Position numbers and translations under genes: made by a program. Below are positions 46,406-54,777 of a stretch of DNA of 64,000 nucleotides, piece after piece. This stretch comes from Paroceanicella profunda (GTDB lineage: Bacteria; Pseudomonadota; Alphaproteobacteria; Rhodobacterales; Rhodobacteraceae), in the NCBI RefSeq assembly GCF_005887635.2, contig NZ_CP040819.1, positions 310,001 to 374,000 of the forward strand, given 5' to 3'. Positions within the stretch are counted from its first letter, which is position 1. Each line of letters starts with the position of its first letter. The notes beneath the pieces were generated by a model, which made no database searches, had not been told where the DNA came from, and was given only the letters and a program-made list of their open reading frames with translations.

Positions 46406-47421
46406 CCCCGGTCGCTCCGCGCCAGCAGCCCGAGGAAGACCGGCGCGCCGATCACCGCCGTGAGAAGGCCCAGCGGCACTTCCGTGGCCGCCACGCTGCG
46501 CGCCACCGTGTCCACCAGCACGAGGAAGGCCGCCCCCAGCAGCGCCGCCACCGGCAGCAGCCGCGCGAAGCCCGGCCCGGTGAGCAGCCGCGCCACATGC
46601 GGCACCATGAGCCCGATCCAGCCGACCACCCCGGCCACCGCCACCGCCGAGGCGCTCATCAGCGTGGCCGAGAGCACCACGACCAGCCGCAGCCGGGCAG
46701 TGTCCACCCCGAGCGCGCGCGCCTCGTCCTCTCCCAGCGCCAGCAGCCCGATGCGCCAGCGCAGCGCGACCAGCGGCACCAGCCCGAGCAGGATCGCCGG
46801 CGCGGCGAGCCGGAGGTCTCCGCCCTGCAGCCCGGCGAGGCTGCCGAGCAGCCAGAAGGTGATGGCGGGAAGCTGGTCCTCCGGGTCCGCCAGCACCTTG
46901 ATCAGCGAGATGCCCGCGCCCGCCAGCGCCCCCACGGCAATGCCGCAGAGCGCGAGGGCGAGGATGTCCTGCCCGCGGCCCAGCCCGCTCGCCACTGCGA
47001 CGACCAGCCCCACCGTGGCCAGCCCGGCGCCGAAGCTCATGCCCAGGATCGCCGCCACCGGCAGGCCGAGGAAGATGCCGAGCACCGCCCCCAGCCCCGC
47101 GCCGGAGGAGACACCCAGAATGTCCGGCGAAACCAGCGGATTGCGGAAGGTCACCTGATAGGCCGCCCCCGCCGCCGCCAGCGCCGCGCCGACCAGCGCC
47201 GCCCCCAGCACCCGCGGCAGGCGGATGGAGAACAGCACCGTCGCGGCCGCATCGGGCGGCGCCTCCCCGGCAAGCCGCCCGGCCAGCAGCCCCAGGATGC
47301 GCGCCGGCCCGAGGTCGAACGGCCCGGCGCCAAGCCCCAGGATCATCGCCAGAACCAGCACACCGGCCGCGAGCGGCACATGCCACCCGTGACGGCCGCC
47401 CAGCCCCCGCGCCCCGATCAT
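46396..47421 (-). CDS. FecCD-family ABC transporter permease
   Basis: A 341-residue BtuC/FhuB/FecCD-type permease with about ten membrane helices. LPRVLGAALVGAALAAAGAAYQVTFRNPLVSPDILGVSSGAGLGA near residue 70 is the family signature (LPRxLxAxLVGAxLAxSGxxxQxxxRNPLAxPxxLGxxxGA). WLLGSLAGLQGGDLRLAAP and GEDEARALGVDTARLRL are the ATPase-coupling parts. The ATG at 47421 marks the family start; the upstream frame is Pro/Arg-rich and not protein-like. It forms a homodimer. It is separated from the binding-protein gene by an unusually long 764-bp gap. Confidence 0.93.
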   Translation of the reverse strand: MIGARGLGGRHGWHVPLAAGVLVLAMILGLGAGPFDLGPARILGLLAGRLAGEAPPDAAATVLFSIRLPRVLGAALVGAALAAAGAAYQVTFRNPLVSPDILGVSSGAGLGAVLGIFLGLPVAAILGMSFGAGLATVGLVVAVASGLGRGQDILALALCGIAVGALAGAGISLIKVLADPEDQLPAITFWLLGSLAGLQGGDLRLAAPAILLGLVPLVALRWRIGLLALGEDEARALGVDTARLRLVVVLSATLMSASAVAVAGVVGWIGLMVPHVARLLTGPGFARLLPVAALLGAAFLVLVDTVARSVAATEVPLGLLTAVIGAPVFLGLLARSDRGWS

Positions 47422-48185
47422 GCCCCTGCCTCCCCGCCCCGCATGCGCACCCCCCGCGTCATCGGGGGGCACGGGCCGGACGCGCGGCGGCACGGACCGC
47501 CCACACACCGGACACCCCGCCGCGGCCTGTCCGCGGGGCCGCGGTTGCGCATCGGCGGATCCCCCGTCGAACGGACCGGCACAGGCCGGACACGCACCCG
47601 CACGTGCCGCCGGCACGCCATCTCCTGTCCGTCGTGCGGCAGTGGCGCATGATCACCCCCTCCATCGGCAGGAATGAGGCGGGATCACACCTGCACCGGC
47701 CGCGGATGTTGCTGACGCGCCGCCGCGATCTCTTCGCGGAGCGGCAGTTCCGCAGTCCGCATTCCCCGTCCCATCGCCGTGCAGGCACCGGGGCAGTCCT
47801 TCGCACGGGCCCCGAAGCGCGGGAAGTCCTGTCCCGCTCGGGCGCGCGCCGGCGCCTCCCCGACCCTCCGGGGGTCAGCGCACCGGGGCCCCTCCTGTCA
47901 CGCGGGACGTGCGATGGGCTGGACATCGCCCTCCGCCGGGGCGCCGAACGGCAAGCCGCCTGTCCGGTCCGGGCGAGGGAGATGCGCAACCCGGTGCGCC
48001 GCACCTCGCGGGGGCCGCTGCGCGTGGGGGCGGTGGCCCGGTGCGGGCGCGGTATGGTCTGGCCGCCCGGTTGCGCGCGGGAGAGGGGATGGCCCGCGCC
48101 CTGCCCGGTGTCGGGGCGCGCGGGGGGCGCCACGGGCGGGCGTGAAGCCGGGCCGCGCGGGCGCCGTGGCGCTGCGCGCGCCATC
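47422..48185. other. Long unexplained spacer within the FecBCD-like locus
   Basis: A 764-bp gap splits the binding-protein gene from its permease gene, which normally abut. No open frame here looks like a protein: all are Arg/Pro/Gly-rich shadows of GC bias. I looked for the cobalamin riboswitch core and box and did not find them. A degraded gene or an independent promoter for the permease-ATPase pair are the options. Confidence 0.5.
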
Positions 48186-49262
48186 TCAGCGGCCCAGCAC
48201 TGTGGCGAGGGCCGGCCTGTCGAGGTCCACGCCATAGAACAGCGCGTAGAAATCCCGCACTTCCTGTGTCGGGTCCGGCCCGGCCTGCCCGGGGTAGAAG
48301 GCGTGCAGCAGCCAGCGCAGCCCGATCAGCCGGTTCACCGAGGGCGGCCGGTCGATGAAGCCGAAGGGCCGGGACGGGGCGAGGAACACCCGCCCGTGCG
48401 CCACTGCCGGCACATCCCGCCACAGCGGGCGCGCGCCGACCTCGGCGGCGAAGACCGGGTCGATGGTCACGATCGTGTCCGGCGCCCAGGCGATCACCTG
48501 TTCCGGCGAGACCGTGACCAGCCCGCGCCCGCCGCCCTCCACCACGTTGCGCCCGCCCGCGCGCTCGATGATCTCGGCATTCAGGGAGCCGCGCGGCGCG
48601 CTCTCCAGCCCCTCCGGCCCGCGCGCGAGATAGACCGACGGGCGCTGCGCCTCCGGCACCCGCGCCAGCACGGCGTCGACATGCGTGAAGGTTTCCTGCG
48701 CATAGGCCGCGAGCGCCGCGCCCCGTTCGGGCCGGCCGAGCAGCGCGCCGAGCTGGCGCAACGCCGCGGGCGTGTTGGCGAAGCTGCCGTCGATCAGCGC
48801 GTAGGGAATGCCGGTCTGCGCCTGCACCCGCTCGGCGAGGCTCAGATAGGTCGCGCTCACCGAGCCGACATCGAGGATGAGATCGGGGGCCGCGGCCAGC
48901 AGCGCCTCGAGGTTCACGGTGTCGCCCCGCCCGGTGAGCCGCCCCAGTTCCGGCAGCGCGGCGGCCCTTGCGTCGAGATAGGGCCGGTCCTGCGCCCGCG
49001 GCGCACGCGGCCAGCCCGCCATCGCTTCGGGAGCGAGGACGTAGAGCAGCACCGCCGCGGGCGGGCCGGCGGCAAGCACCTTGCCCGGGCGCTCCGGCAG
49101 GGTGAGGGTGCGGCCGGTCGCGTCGCGCACCTCGCGGGCCCGCGCGCGCCCCGACAGGAGCGCGGGCGCCGCCATCCCCGCGCCGAGCCCGCCCAGAAGG
49201 ACGCGCCGGGTGAGGGCCCCGGCACCGGCGACGCAGGGGGCCGCGCGGGGAGGCCGGCTCAT
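48186..49262 (-). CDS. Fe/siderophore/cobalamin-type substrate-binding protein (Tat-exported)
   Basis: A 358-residue TroA/FecB-fold binding protein. The N-terminus has a twin-arginine signal (ALTRRVLLGGLGAGMAAPALLSGRARA), so it is probably exported folded. The mature part starts EVRDATGRTLTLPERPGKVLAAGPPA, the usual opening of FecB/BtuF-like proteins, with VNLEALLAAAPDLILDVGS and VSPEQVIAWAPDTIVTIDP as the two lobe signatures. Conserved iron or heme ligands cannot be named from sequence alone. ATG at 49262 overlaps the TrmO stop (ATGA). The metal or chelate is unknown. Confidence 0.9.
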   Translation of the reverse strand: MSRPPRAAPCVAGAGALTRRVLLGGLGAGMAAPALLSGRARAREVRDATGRTLTLPERPGKVLAAGPPAAVLLYVLAPEAMAGWPRAPRAQDRPYLDARAAALPELGRLTGRGDTVNLEALLAAAPDLILDVGSVSATYLSLAERVQAQTGIPYALIDGSFANTPAALRQLGALLGRPERGAALAAYAQETFTHVDAVLARVPEAQRPSVYLARGPEGLESAPRGSLNAEIIERAGGRNVVEGGGRGLVTVSPEQVIAWAPDTIVTIDPVFAAEVGARPLWRDVPAVAHGRVFLAPSRPFGFIDRPPSVNRLIGLRWLLHAFYPGQAGPDPTQEVRDFYALFYGVDLDRPALATVLGR

Positions 49263-49720
49263 GTCGCGGCCCCGTGGTCCGGCTTCAGGTCCAGCAGCGG
49301 CGTGCCGTCCAGACAGTCGAGCCCGCGCAGGGTGACGACCGGCCCGTCGATAGCCAGGATCCGCGCCACGGAGGAGGCAATCGGGTTCGGCCGCACCGGC
49401 GAGCGCAGCGCGAAGGTGCCGGTGCGCCGCCCGCTGTGGCGCGGCACCTGCGAGACGAGGTCGCGCCGCGCCTCGTGCATCCAGTAGAGCACCTGCACCG
49501 CATCGCCCGGCGCCAGCCCCTCCAGCGCGGGTTCCCACAGCGGGTCCAGTTCCAGCCGGCAGGGCGGGCCGGCTTCGGGGTCGCCCCGGCGCGGACAGGC
49601 GGCGCGCTCCCGCCACGGGGTGCGGATACGGCCGATGAAACGCAGCGCTGCGTCCGCCGGCTCCCCGGGCAGGGTCACCGCCGCCTCGCCCTCGCGCAGT
49701 CCGCTGTCGGGCGTGTCCAC
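49259..49720 (-). CDS. trmO: TrmO-like tRNA-t6A37 methyltransferase (TsaA/UPF0066 family)
   Basis: A 153-residue single-domain protein of the TsaA/UPF0066 family whose E. coli member TrmO N6-methylates t6A37 of tRNA(Thr). RFIGRIRTPWRERAACPRRGDPEAGPPCRLELDP (residues 27-60) matches the family start (IGxIxTPF...PRQ). VLYWMHEARRDLVSQVPRH and GTFALRSPVRPNPIASSVARIL (with RSPxRPNPI) are the S-adenosylmethionine-site signatures. The start is GTG at 49720, 4 bp after the small gene upstream. Stand-alone copies linked to metal transporters are common; the physiological link is unclear. Confidence 0.88.
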   Translation of the reverse strand: MDTPDSGLREGEAAVTLPGEPADAALRFIGRIRTPWRERAACPRRGDPEAGPPCRLELDPLWEPALEGLAPGDAVQVLYWMHEARRDLVSQVPRHSGRRTGTFALRSPVRPNPIASSVARILAIDGPVVTLRGLDCLDGTPLLDLKPDHGAAT

Positions 49721-49724
49721 GGGC

Positions 49725-49931
49725 TCAGTCCGTCCCGATCGTCACGGCGGAGGCCCTCACGGCGGCATGGGCCGGGTCGCCGACGTGGCGGGCGCGTTCC
49801 GCCACCGCGGCATCGGGGGCGGCCGGGGTCACCCCCGTGCCGCCGAGGTCGGTGCGCGGATGGCTGGTGACGGCCCCGGGGACGATCTCCCCGATCGTGC
49901 CCGGCGGGACCTTTCCGGCGGGAAATTTCAT
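49725..49931 (-). CDS. Small hypothetical protein leading the FecBCD/TrmO operon
   Basis: A 68-residue protein of unknown function. The ATG at 49931 is preceded by AAGGAGGG at 9-base spacing, the best ribosome-binding site in the area, and the stop lies 4 bp before the trmO start, so it is very probably translated and coupled to trmO. It has no membrane segment, signal peptide or cysteine; the first half is Gly/Pro/Thr-rich (PPGTIGEIVPGAVTSHPRTDLGG) and the second Ala-rich. I do not recognise the family. Confidence 0.65.
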   Translation of the reverse strand: MKFPAGKVPPGTIGEIVPGAVTSHPRTDLGGTGVTPAAPDAAVAERARHVGDPAHAAVRASAVTIGTD

Positions 49932-50562
49932 CGGTCGGACCCTCCTTCGCGCCTCCGCCGCGGCGGGGCCGGGCGTTGCAGAACCGGCGTGCGGCCGCGG
50001 CGAAGGCCTTCCGGACCCCGTCCGCCCGGGCCGGGCCCCCGCGCGCCCTTCCCCGATCTATGGCACGCGGCCGGCAGGGCGGCAACGCCCTTGGACCCCT
50101 CTTGCCCGCCTGCCCGATGCTGCCCCCGGCCCCGGCGCGCGGCCGGCGGGGCCGCCGGCCGACGTGGTGCTTGCGGAGGCCTGCCCGGGCAGGTATCCCC
50201 GGGATCGAGCGGAAACATGCCGTGGTGCTCGAGATCTCCCGGATGATGCAATCCCTGCCTGCCCCGGCACGTGCCAGCCGCGCGCCCGACACCGCGCCCC
50301 CGGCGCGGACAGCCTCCATGCGCCTGCCACGCGCCGCTGCCCGCCGCGGGCCTGCCGCGGCTCACCGGCCGGCGCCTTCGCCGCAGGTTCCGGCGGGCCC
50401 GGACCGCCCGGCGCGCGCGGTGCCGGTTGGCGTGCAGGGCCCGGCCCGCTTCCGTCATCAACCTGCCGGGCCTCGAGCGCCCGGAGCCCCGGCCGGGCCG
50501 TCTCACCGGGCGGGGCGCATCCGCCACCGGACATCCCGCGCAGCAGCGAAAGTGAACCAGAA
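49932..50562. other. Divergent spacer between the FecBCD operon and the ureohydrolase gene
   Basis: A 631-bp gap with divergent promoters to be expected at both ends. The segment 50160-50260 is locally less GC-rich and includes the perfect 14-base palindrome CCTGCCCGGGCAGG (50180-50193), which could be a regulator site or hairpin. I compared the region with the guanidine-I and cobalamin riboswitch consensus from memory and saw no match. The start of the ureohydrolase gene has no strong ribosome-binding site. Confidence 0.5.
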
Positions 50563-51525
50563 ATGACAGACCCCTTCTTCCTTCCCGTGTCCGGGTTCGA
50601 ACTGCCGCGCTTCGCCGGGCCGGCGACCTTCATGCGGCTGCCGCATCTCACGCCGGACCACCCGCGCGTGCCGGAGGTGGATATCGGGCTGATCGGCGTG
50701 CCGTGGGATTCGGGCACCACGAACCGCCCCGGCCCGCGCCACGGCCCGCGCCAGATGCGCGACCTCTCCACCATGATCCGCGCCGAGAACGGCGCCACCC
50801 GCATCCGCCCCTTCGAGAGGGCCACCTGCGCCGACCTCGGCGACGTGACCATCAACCCCTCCGACATCCAGGACAGCATGACCCGGATCACCGAGTTCTA
50901 TGCGCGGGTGATCGGCCAGGGCATCCGCCCGCTCACCGCGGGGGGCGACCACCTCACCTCGCTGCCGGTGCTGCGGGCCGTCGCCTCGATGGGCCCGGTG
51001 GGGATGATCCACTTCGACAGCCACACGGACCTCTTCCACTCCTATTTCGGCGGCACGATGTACACCCACGGCACCCCCTTCCGCCGCGCGGTGGAAGAGG
51101 GCCTGCTCGACCCGACCCGGGTGTGCCAGATCGGCGTGCGCGGCTCGACCTATGACCGGGAGGACCGCGACTTCGCCGCCTCCGTCGGCATCCGCATCAT
51201 CGAGATCGAGGAATTCCATGCCCGGGGCGTGGATGACGTGATGGAGGAGGCCCGCGCCATCGCCGGCTCCGGCCCGACCTATGTCTCCTACGACATCGAC
51301 TTCGTCGATCCCGCCTTCGCGCCGGGCACCGGCACGCCGGAAGTGGGCGGGCCGACCTCCTACCAGGCGCTGCAGGTGGTGCGGGCGCTGCGCGGCGTGG
51401 ACATCGTGGGCGCGGACGTGGTGGAGGTCTCCCCGCCCTTCGACGCCTCCGGCGCCACGGCCTATCTCGGCGTGCAGATCATGTTCGAACTGCTGTGCAT
51501 GATGGTCCAGAGCGACAAGCACTGA
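50563..51525 (+). CDS. speB: Agmatinase-family ureohydrolase
   Basis: A 320-residue arginase/agmatinase-fold enzyme that hydrolyses a guanidino group to urea. All Mn2+ ligands are present: GGDHLTSLP near residue 127, HFDSHTDLFHSYFGG near 150 and SYDIDFVDPAFAPGTGTPEVGG near 240. HGTPFRRAVEEGLLDP and IGVRGSTYDRED are family blocks. Agmatine (to putrescine) is the default substrate, but guanidinobutyrate or another guanidino acid is equally possible in this subgroup. The ATG at 50563 follows AACCAGAA. It is monocistronic. The symbol reflects family only. Confidence 0.9.
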   Translation: MTDPFFLPVSGFELPRFAGPATFMRLPHLTPDHPRVPEVDIGLIGVPWDSGTTNRPGPRHGPRQMRDLSTMIRAENGATRIRPFERATCADLGDVTINPSDIQDSMTRITEFYARVIGQGIRPLTAGGDHLTSLPVLRAVASMGPVGMIHFDSHTDLFHSYFGGTMYTHGTPFRRAVEEGLLDPTRVCQIGVRGSTYDREDRDFAASVGIRIIEIEEFHARGVDDVMEEARAIAGSGPTYVSYDIDFVDPAFAPGTGTPEVGGPTSYQALQVVRALRGVDIVGADVVEVSPPFDASGATAYLGVQIMFELLCMMVQSDKH

Positions 51526-51785
51526 GCCCGCCCGGGCGTTCTGCCATTCGGAACGCGCCTTCCGCCCTTCCGCGCCGCGGAGGCCGGTTCGCGCCCGGGA
51601 GATCCGGGACCTCCCCTCGGGAACGCCCGGCGCGGATCCGCCATGCCGGGCGGTTTCCCCCCGGGGCAGACGCCGGGCAATGACCTCTCCCTGCGGCCAC
51701 GGGAGTGCGAGGCTGTCGGGCCGGGCGGCGGCGGGCGTGGCGCGCTGTCATGCCCCCGCTGTCCGGATGCCGGGGGGCCGGCGCC

Positions 51786-52781
51786 TCACGCGGCATCCCC
51801 GTGCAGCGGAACCACCACGCGCCCCCGCACCTTGCCCGCCAGCAGGTCCGGGGCGAGGGCGATGACCTCGCCCAGCGGGCACTCGGTGGTGAGCCCGTCG
51901 AGCCGGGCGGTGTCGAGCGTGTCGGCCAGCCGCGTCCAGGCCTCCAGCCGGTCGGGCCGCGGGCACATCACGCTGTCCACGCCGGCCAGGGTGACACCGC
52001 GCAGGATGAAGGGCGCCACCGTGGCCGGCAGGTCCATGCCGCCGGCCAGCCCGCAGGCGGCCACCGTTCCGCGGTAGCGGACCTGCGACAGCAGGTTGCC
52101 CAGCACCCGGCCGCCCACCACGTCCACCGCGCCGGCCCAGCGTTCCTTCGCCAGCGGCCTGCCCTCGCCGGACAGCGCCTCGCGCGCCACGATCTCCGCC
52201 GCGCCGAGGCCGCGCAGGAAGGCCTCCTCCTCCGGCCGCCCTGTCAGCGCATGCACCTCATGGCCGAGCGCGGCGAGCAGCGCCACCGCGATGCTGCCCA
52301 CGCCGCCGGCAGCGCCCGTCACCAGAACCGGGCCGGAGCCGGGCCGCAGCCCGTGCCGCTCCAGCGCCATCACGCAGAGCATCGCGGTGTAGCCGGCGGT
52401 GCCGATGGCCATCGCCCGGCGCAGGCTGAGGCCCCCGGGCAGCGGCACCAGCCAGTCCGCCTTCACCCGGGCGTAGCCGGCCAGCCCGCCCCAGTGCCGC
52501 TCTCCCACGCCCCAGCCGTTCAGCACCACCCGGTCTCCCGGAGCGAACTCCGGACTGTCGGAGGCCTCCACGATGCCGGAGAAATCCACCCCCGGCACCA
52601 TGGGAAAGCTGCGCACCACGGGAGAGGCGCCGGTGATCGCCAGCGCGTCCTTGTAGTTCACCGTGGACCAGCCGACCCGGACCAGCACATCGCCGTCCGG
52701 CAGCGCGTCGCGCTCCAGCCGGGTGAGCGCGGCGTGGGACCGGCCGTCGCCGGCCCGGTCGATCAGAATTGCGTCGAACAT
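51786..52781 (-). CDS. acuI: AcuI/YhdH-type medium-chain reductase
   Basis: A 331-residue zinc-free medium-chain dehydrogenase/reductase. The opening [51 protein letters not shown] and [16 protein letters not shown] are hallmarks of AcuI (YhdH), which reduces acrylyl-CoA to propionyl-CoA with NADPH. The nucleotide-binding motif is [25 protein letters not shown] near residue 150. No DMSP-cleavage or propionate genes adjoin, so a general role in detoxifying acrylyl-CoA is likely. The gene stands alone, 134 bp from the Bat operon's last gene and 260 bp from the ureohydrolase. Confidence 0.88.
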   Translation of the reverse strand: MFDAILIDRAGDGRSHAALTRLERDALPDGDVLVRVGWSTVNYKDALAITGASPVVRSFPMVPGVDFSGIVEASDSPEFAPGDRVVLNGWGVGERHWGGLAGYARVKADWLVPLPGGLSLRRAMAIGTAGYTAMLCVMALERHGLRPGSGPVLVTGAAGGVGSIAVALLAALGHEVHALTGRPEEEAFLRGLGAAEIVAREALSGEGRPLAKERWAGAVDVVGGRVLGNLLSQVRYRGTVAACGLAGGMDLPATVAPFILRGVTLAGVDSVMCPRPDRLEAWTRLADTLDTARLDGLTTECPLGEVIALAPDLLAGKVRGRVVVPLHGDAA

Positions 52782-52915
52782 CTCGGGTCTCTCCTCGCGT
52801 CACTGTCATCGGGCCCCGGCCCGCCGAAGCCGGGGCAGTCTCACCGATCCTGCCGGCCTCCCGCAAGGCGCTCCCCCTCCGGCACGGCGCGTGCGCCCCG
52901 CCACGCTGCGCGTCC

Positions 52916-54130
52916 TCACCGGCCCGGGTCGCGCCCGGCGCGCTCCACCGCGCGGCACAGGCGGGAGAGATCGGGCGCGGGGGGCGCCGTCTCCCCGCCG
53001 AACAGAACCCGGTCCAGCGGGGCCAGCAGGCGGTGACGCTCCGCCTCGCTCCGCGCGGCGAGCAGGCTGGCCGCGGCGAGGCGAGCCCCGCCGATGTCGC
53101 CCGCCCGCGCGCAGCGGCGCAGCGCCCGGCGCGCCCGGGCCCGGGCGCGCATCGCCTGCCATTTCCCGAGGCCGCCCCCGGCAAGACTGCGGCCGCGCGC
53201 GCTGACGCAAAGCGCGGCCAGCGCCCCGGCCAGCCAGAGCGCGACTGGCGCCGCCCCGCCGCCGAAGCCGCTGCGCCAGCGGTCCGTCGCGTTGCCGGTG
53301 AACCCGGCATAGCCGATGGCGCCGGGCGGGATGCGCACCGTCTTCGCCACGTCCTCGCCAGTGTCGAACCAGGGGATCACCACCTCCGGCAGCACCCCGG
53401 GTTCCCCCGTGATCGGGCGCAGGGTCCAGGTCCAGACCACGGTCGTCACCGGGCCCGCGGGGGTGAGCTGCATGTCGCGGGTCTCCGGGGGGGTGAAGGT
53501 GATGAGCCAGGGCGCGCGCATGGGCGGCTGCTCGGGCAGCATCTGCGGCGTGGCGCCGAGCACGCGCAGCACCACCCGCCGCTCCACGCTGTCGCCGTCG
53601 GTGAGGCGGGAGGCATCCCGGCTCCAATGGTCGGAGAGCTCCACCGCCCGGGCCGGCAGCCAGCCGGCCTCCGCCCCCGCCGGCGCCGGCCGCACCTCGA
53701 AGCTCACCGCCGGCGAGCGCACGATGCCGGTGCGCCGCACCCCGTCGCGGCCGACATAGCGCAGCTCATGCGCCACCGGCAGCAGGGTGATCGTGCCCGC
53801 CCGCTGCGGAAAGAAGGCGATGCGCCGCTCCATCACCCGGGCGCTGCGCCCGTCCACCAGTTCCTCGTGCCACGTGTCCTGGCCCAGCCGCATCCAGTCC
53901 AGATCCGCCATCCGGCGCAGCTTCAGGTCCTCGTGGGCGATGTCGAGCCGGTAGGTGCCGCGCAGGGTGGCGAGCATCATCTGGCCCACGCGCGGCGCCG
54001 CGTCGGGCGTGTCGAACAGCACCTCCAGCCGGGCCTCGTCCGGGGCGAAGTCGGAGTCCTGCGCCAGCGCCGGCGCGCAGAGCAGCGCGAGGACCAGCAG
54101 AAGCGCCGCGCGCAGGCCGGCGGTCACCAT
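52916..54130 (-). CDS. BatD-like protein
   Basis: A 404-residue BatD-type (oxygen-tolerance family) protein. A signal peptide MVTAGLRAALLLVLALLCAPALA is followed by beta-rich periplasmic domains of about 250 residues. One transmembrane helix (about residues 285-305, VALWLAGALAALCVSA) leads to an Arg/Ala-rich cytoplasmic tail. Conserved strings are VGQMMLATLRGTYRLDIAHEDLKL and ATPQMLPEQPPMRAPWLITFTPPE. It is the last of the seven-gene Bat operon and overlaps the preceding gene by 7 bp. It probably scaffolds the VWA proteins at the membrane. Confidence 0.82.
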   Translation of the reverse strand: MVTAGLRAALLLVLALLCAPALAQDSDFAPDEARLEVLFDTPDAAPRVGQMMLATLRGTYRLDIAHEDLKLRRMADLDWMRLGQDTWHEELVDGRSARVMERRIAFFPQRAGTITLLPVAHELRYVGRDGVRRTGIVRSPAVSFEVRPAPAGAEAGWLPARAVELSDHWSRDASRLTDGDSVERRVVLRVLGATPQMLPEQPPMRAPWLITFTPPETRDMQLTPAGPVTTVVWTWTLRPITGEPGVLPEVVIPWFDTGEDVAKTVRIPPGAIGYAGFTGNATDRWRSGFGGGAAPVALWLAGALAALCVSARGRSLAGGGLGKWQAMRARARARRALRRCARAGDIGGARLAAASLLAARSEAERHRLLAPLDRVLFGGETAPPAPDLSRLCRAVERAGRDPGR

Positions 54131-54777
54131 CGCACCCCCTCCTCGGCCAGGGCGGTGCCGGTGGCGCGGCGGCGCTCCATCTCGGCGGCAAGGCGGCTGC
54201 GCAGGTAGACGCCCGGCGCGTCGGCAAGCGTGTCGAGCCAGGCGTCGCTGGCCGCGACCATGCGGTCCCCGTCCACCGGGCGCTTGGCGTTGGCCCGGGT
54301 CGGGTCATTCTCGGAGGAGAGCAATTCGCGCTCCGGCGCGTCCGGGTCGAAGGCCTCGGCGGCCACCCCGGCCCCGGCGAGCAGGGCACGGATGCGGCCG
54401 TGGCCCATCGCCTCGCCCACCACCGGCTCCACCAGCGTGGCGACGAAATCGCGGCTGCGGCGGGCGTCGGAGTCGAAGCGGTTGGAAAACAGGTAGGCGT
54501 CGAAATAGGCCACCGACAGCTCCGGCCGCCCGGTCATCGCCAGGGTGAGCGCCCGGTTGTAGGTGGCGCTGCGGCCGACGCGGGCAAAGGCGGCATCGGC
54601 CTGCGCGTAGCGTCCGAGCGCGTAGAGCGCGGCGCCGCGCGGCGCGTCCCCCTCCAACAACGGCAGAGCCAGTGCGGGGGCGCCGGCGCGCCAGGCCAGC
54701 CGCGCCCAGGCCTGGGGCCCCGCGGCGATGGCGAGGGCCAGCGCCAGCCCGGCTGCGAGGAGCGCGCCGCGTCTCAT
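54124..54777 (-). CDS. TPR-like periplasmic/membrane protein of the Bat operon
   Basis: A 217-residue protein with an N-terminal hydrophobic signal/anchor (GALLAAGLALALAIAAGPQA). A tetratricopeptide-like helical part follows (residues 40-110, GAALYALGRYAQADAAFARVG, TYNRALTLAMTGRPELSVAYFDAYLF). The C-terminal half is hydrophilic. It occupies the position of BatB/BatE-type TPR proteins in Bat operons. ATGA coupling links it to the VWA gene upstream, and it overlaps the BatD gene by 7 bp. Its specific partner is unknown. Confidence 0.75.
   Translation of the reverse strand: MRRGALLAAGLALALAIAAGPQAWARLAWRAGAPALALPLLEGDAPRGAALYALGRYAQADAAFARVGRSATYNRALTLAMTGRPELSVAYFDAYLFSNRFDSDARRSRDFVATLVEPVVGEAMGHGRIRALLAGAGVAAEAFDPDAPERELLSSENDPTRANAKRPVDGDRMVAASDAWLDTLADAPGVYLRSRLAAEMERRRATGTALAEEGVRW

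Noticed and set aside
47422-50562. Cobalamin riboswitch controlling the FecBCD-like genes
   Set aside because: Neither gap contains the conserved core and B12-box elements as I know them; an Infernal scan would settle it.
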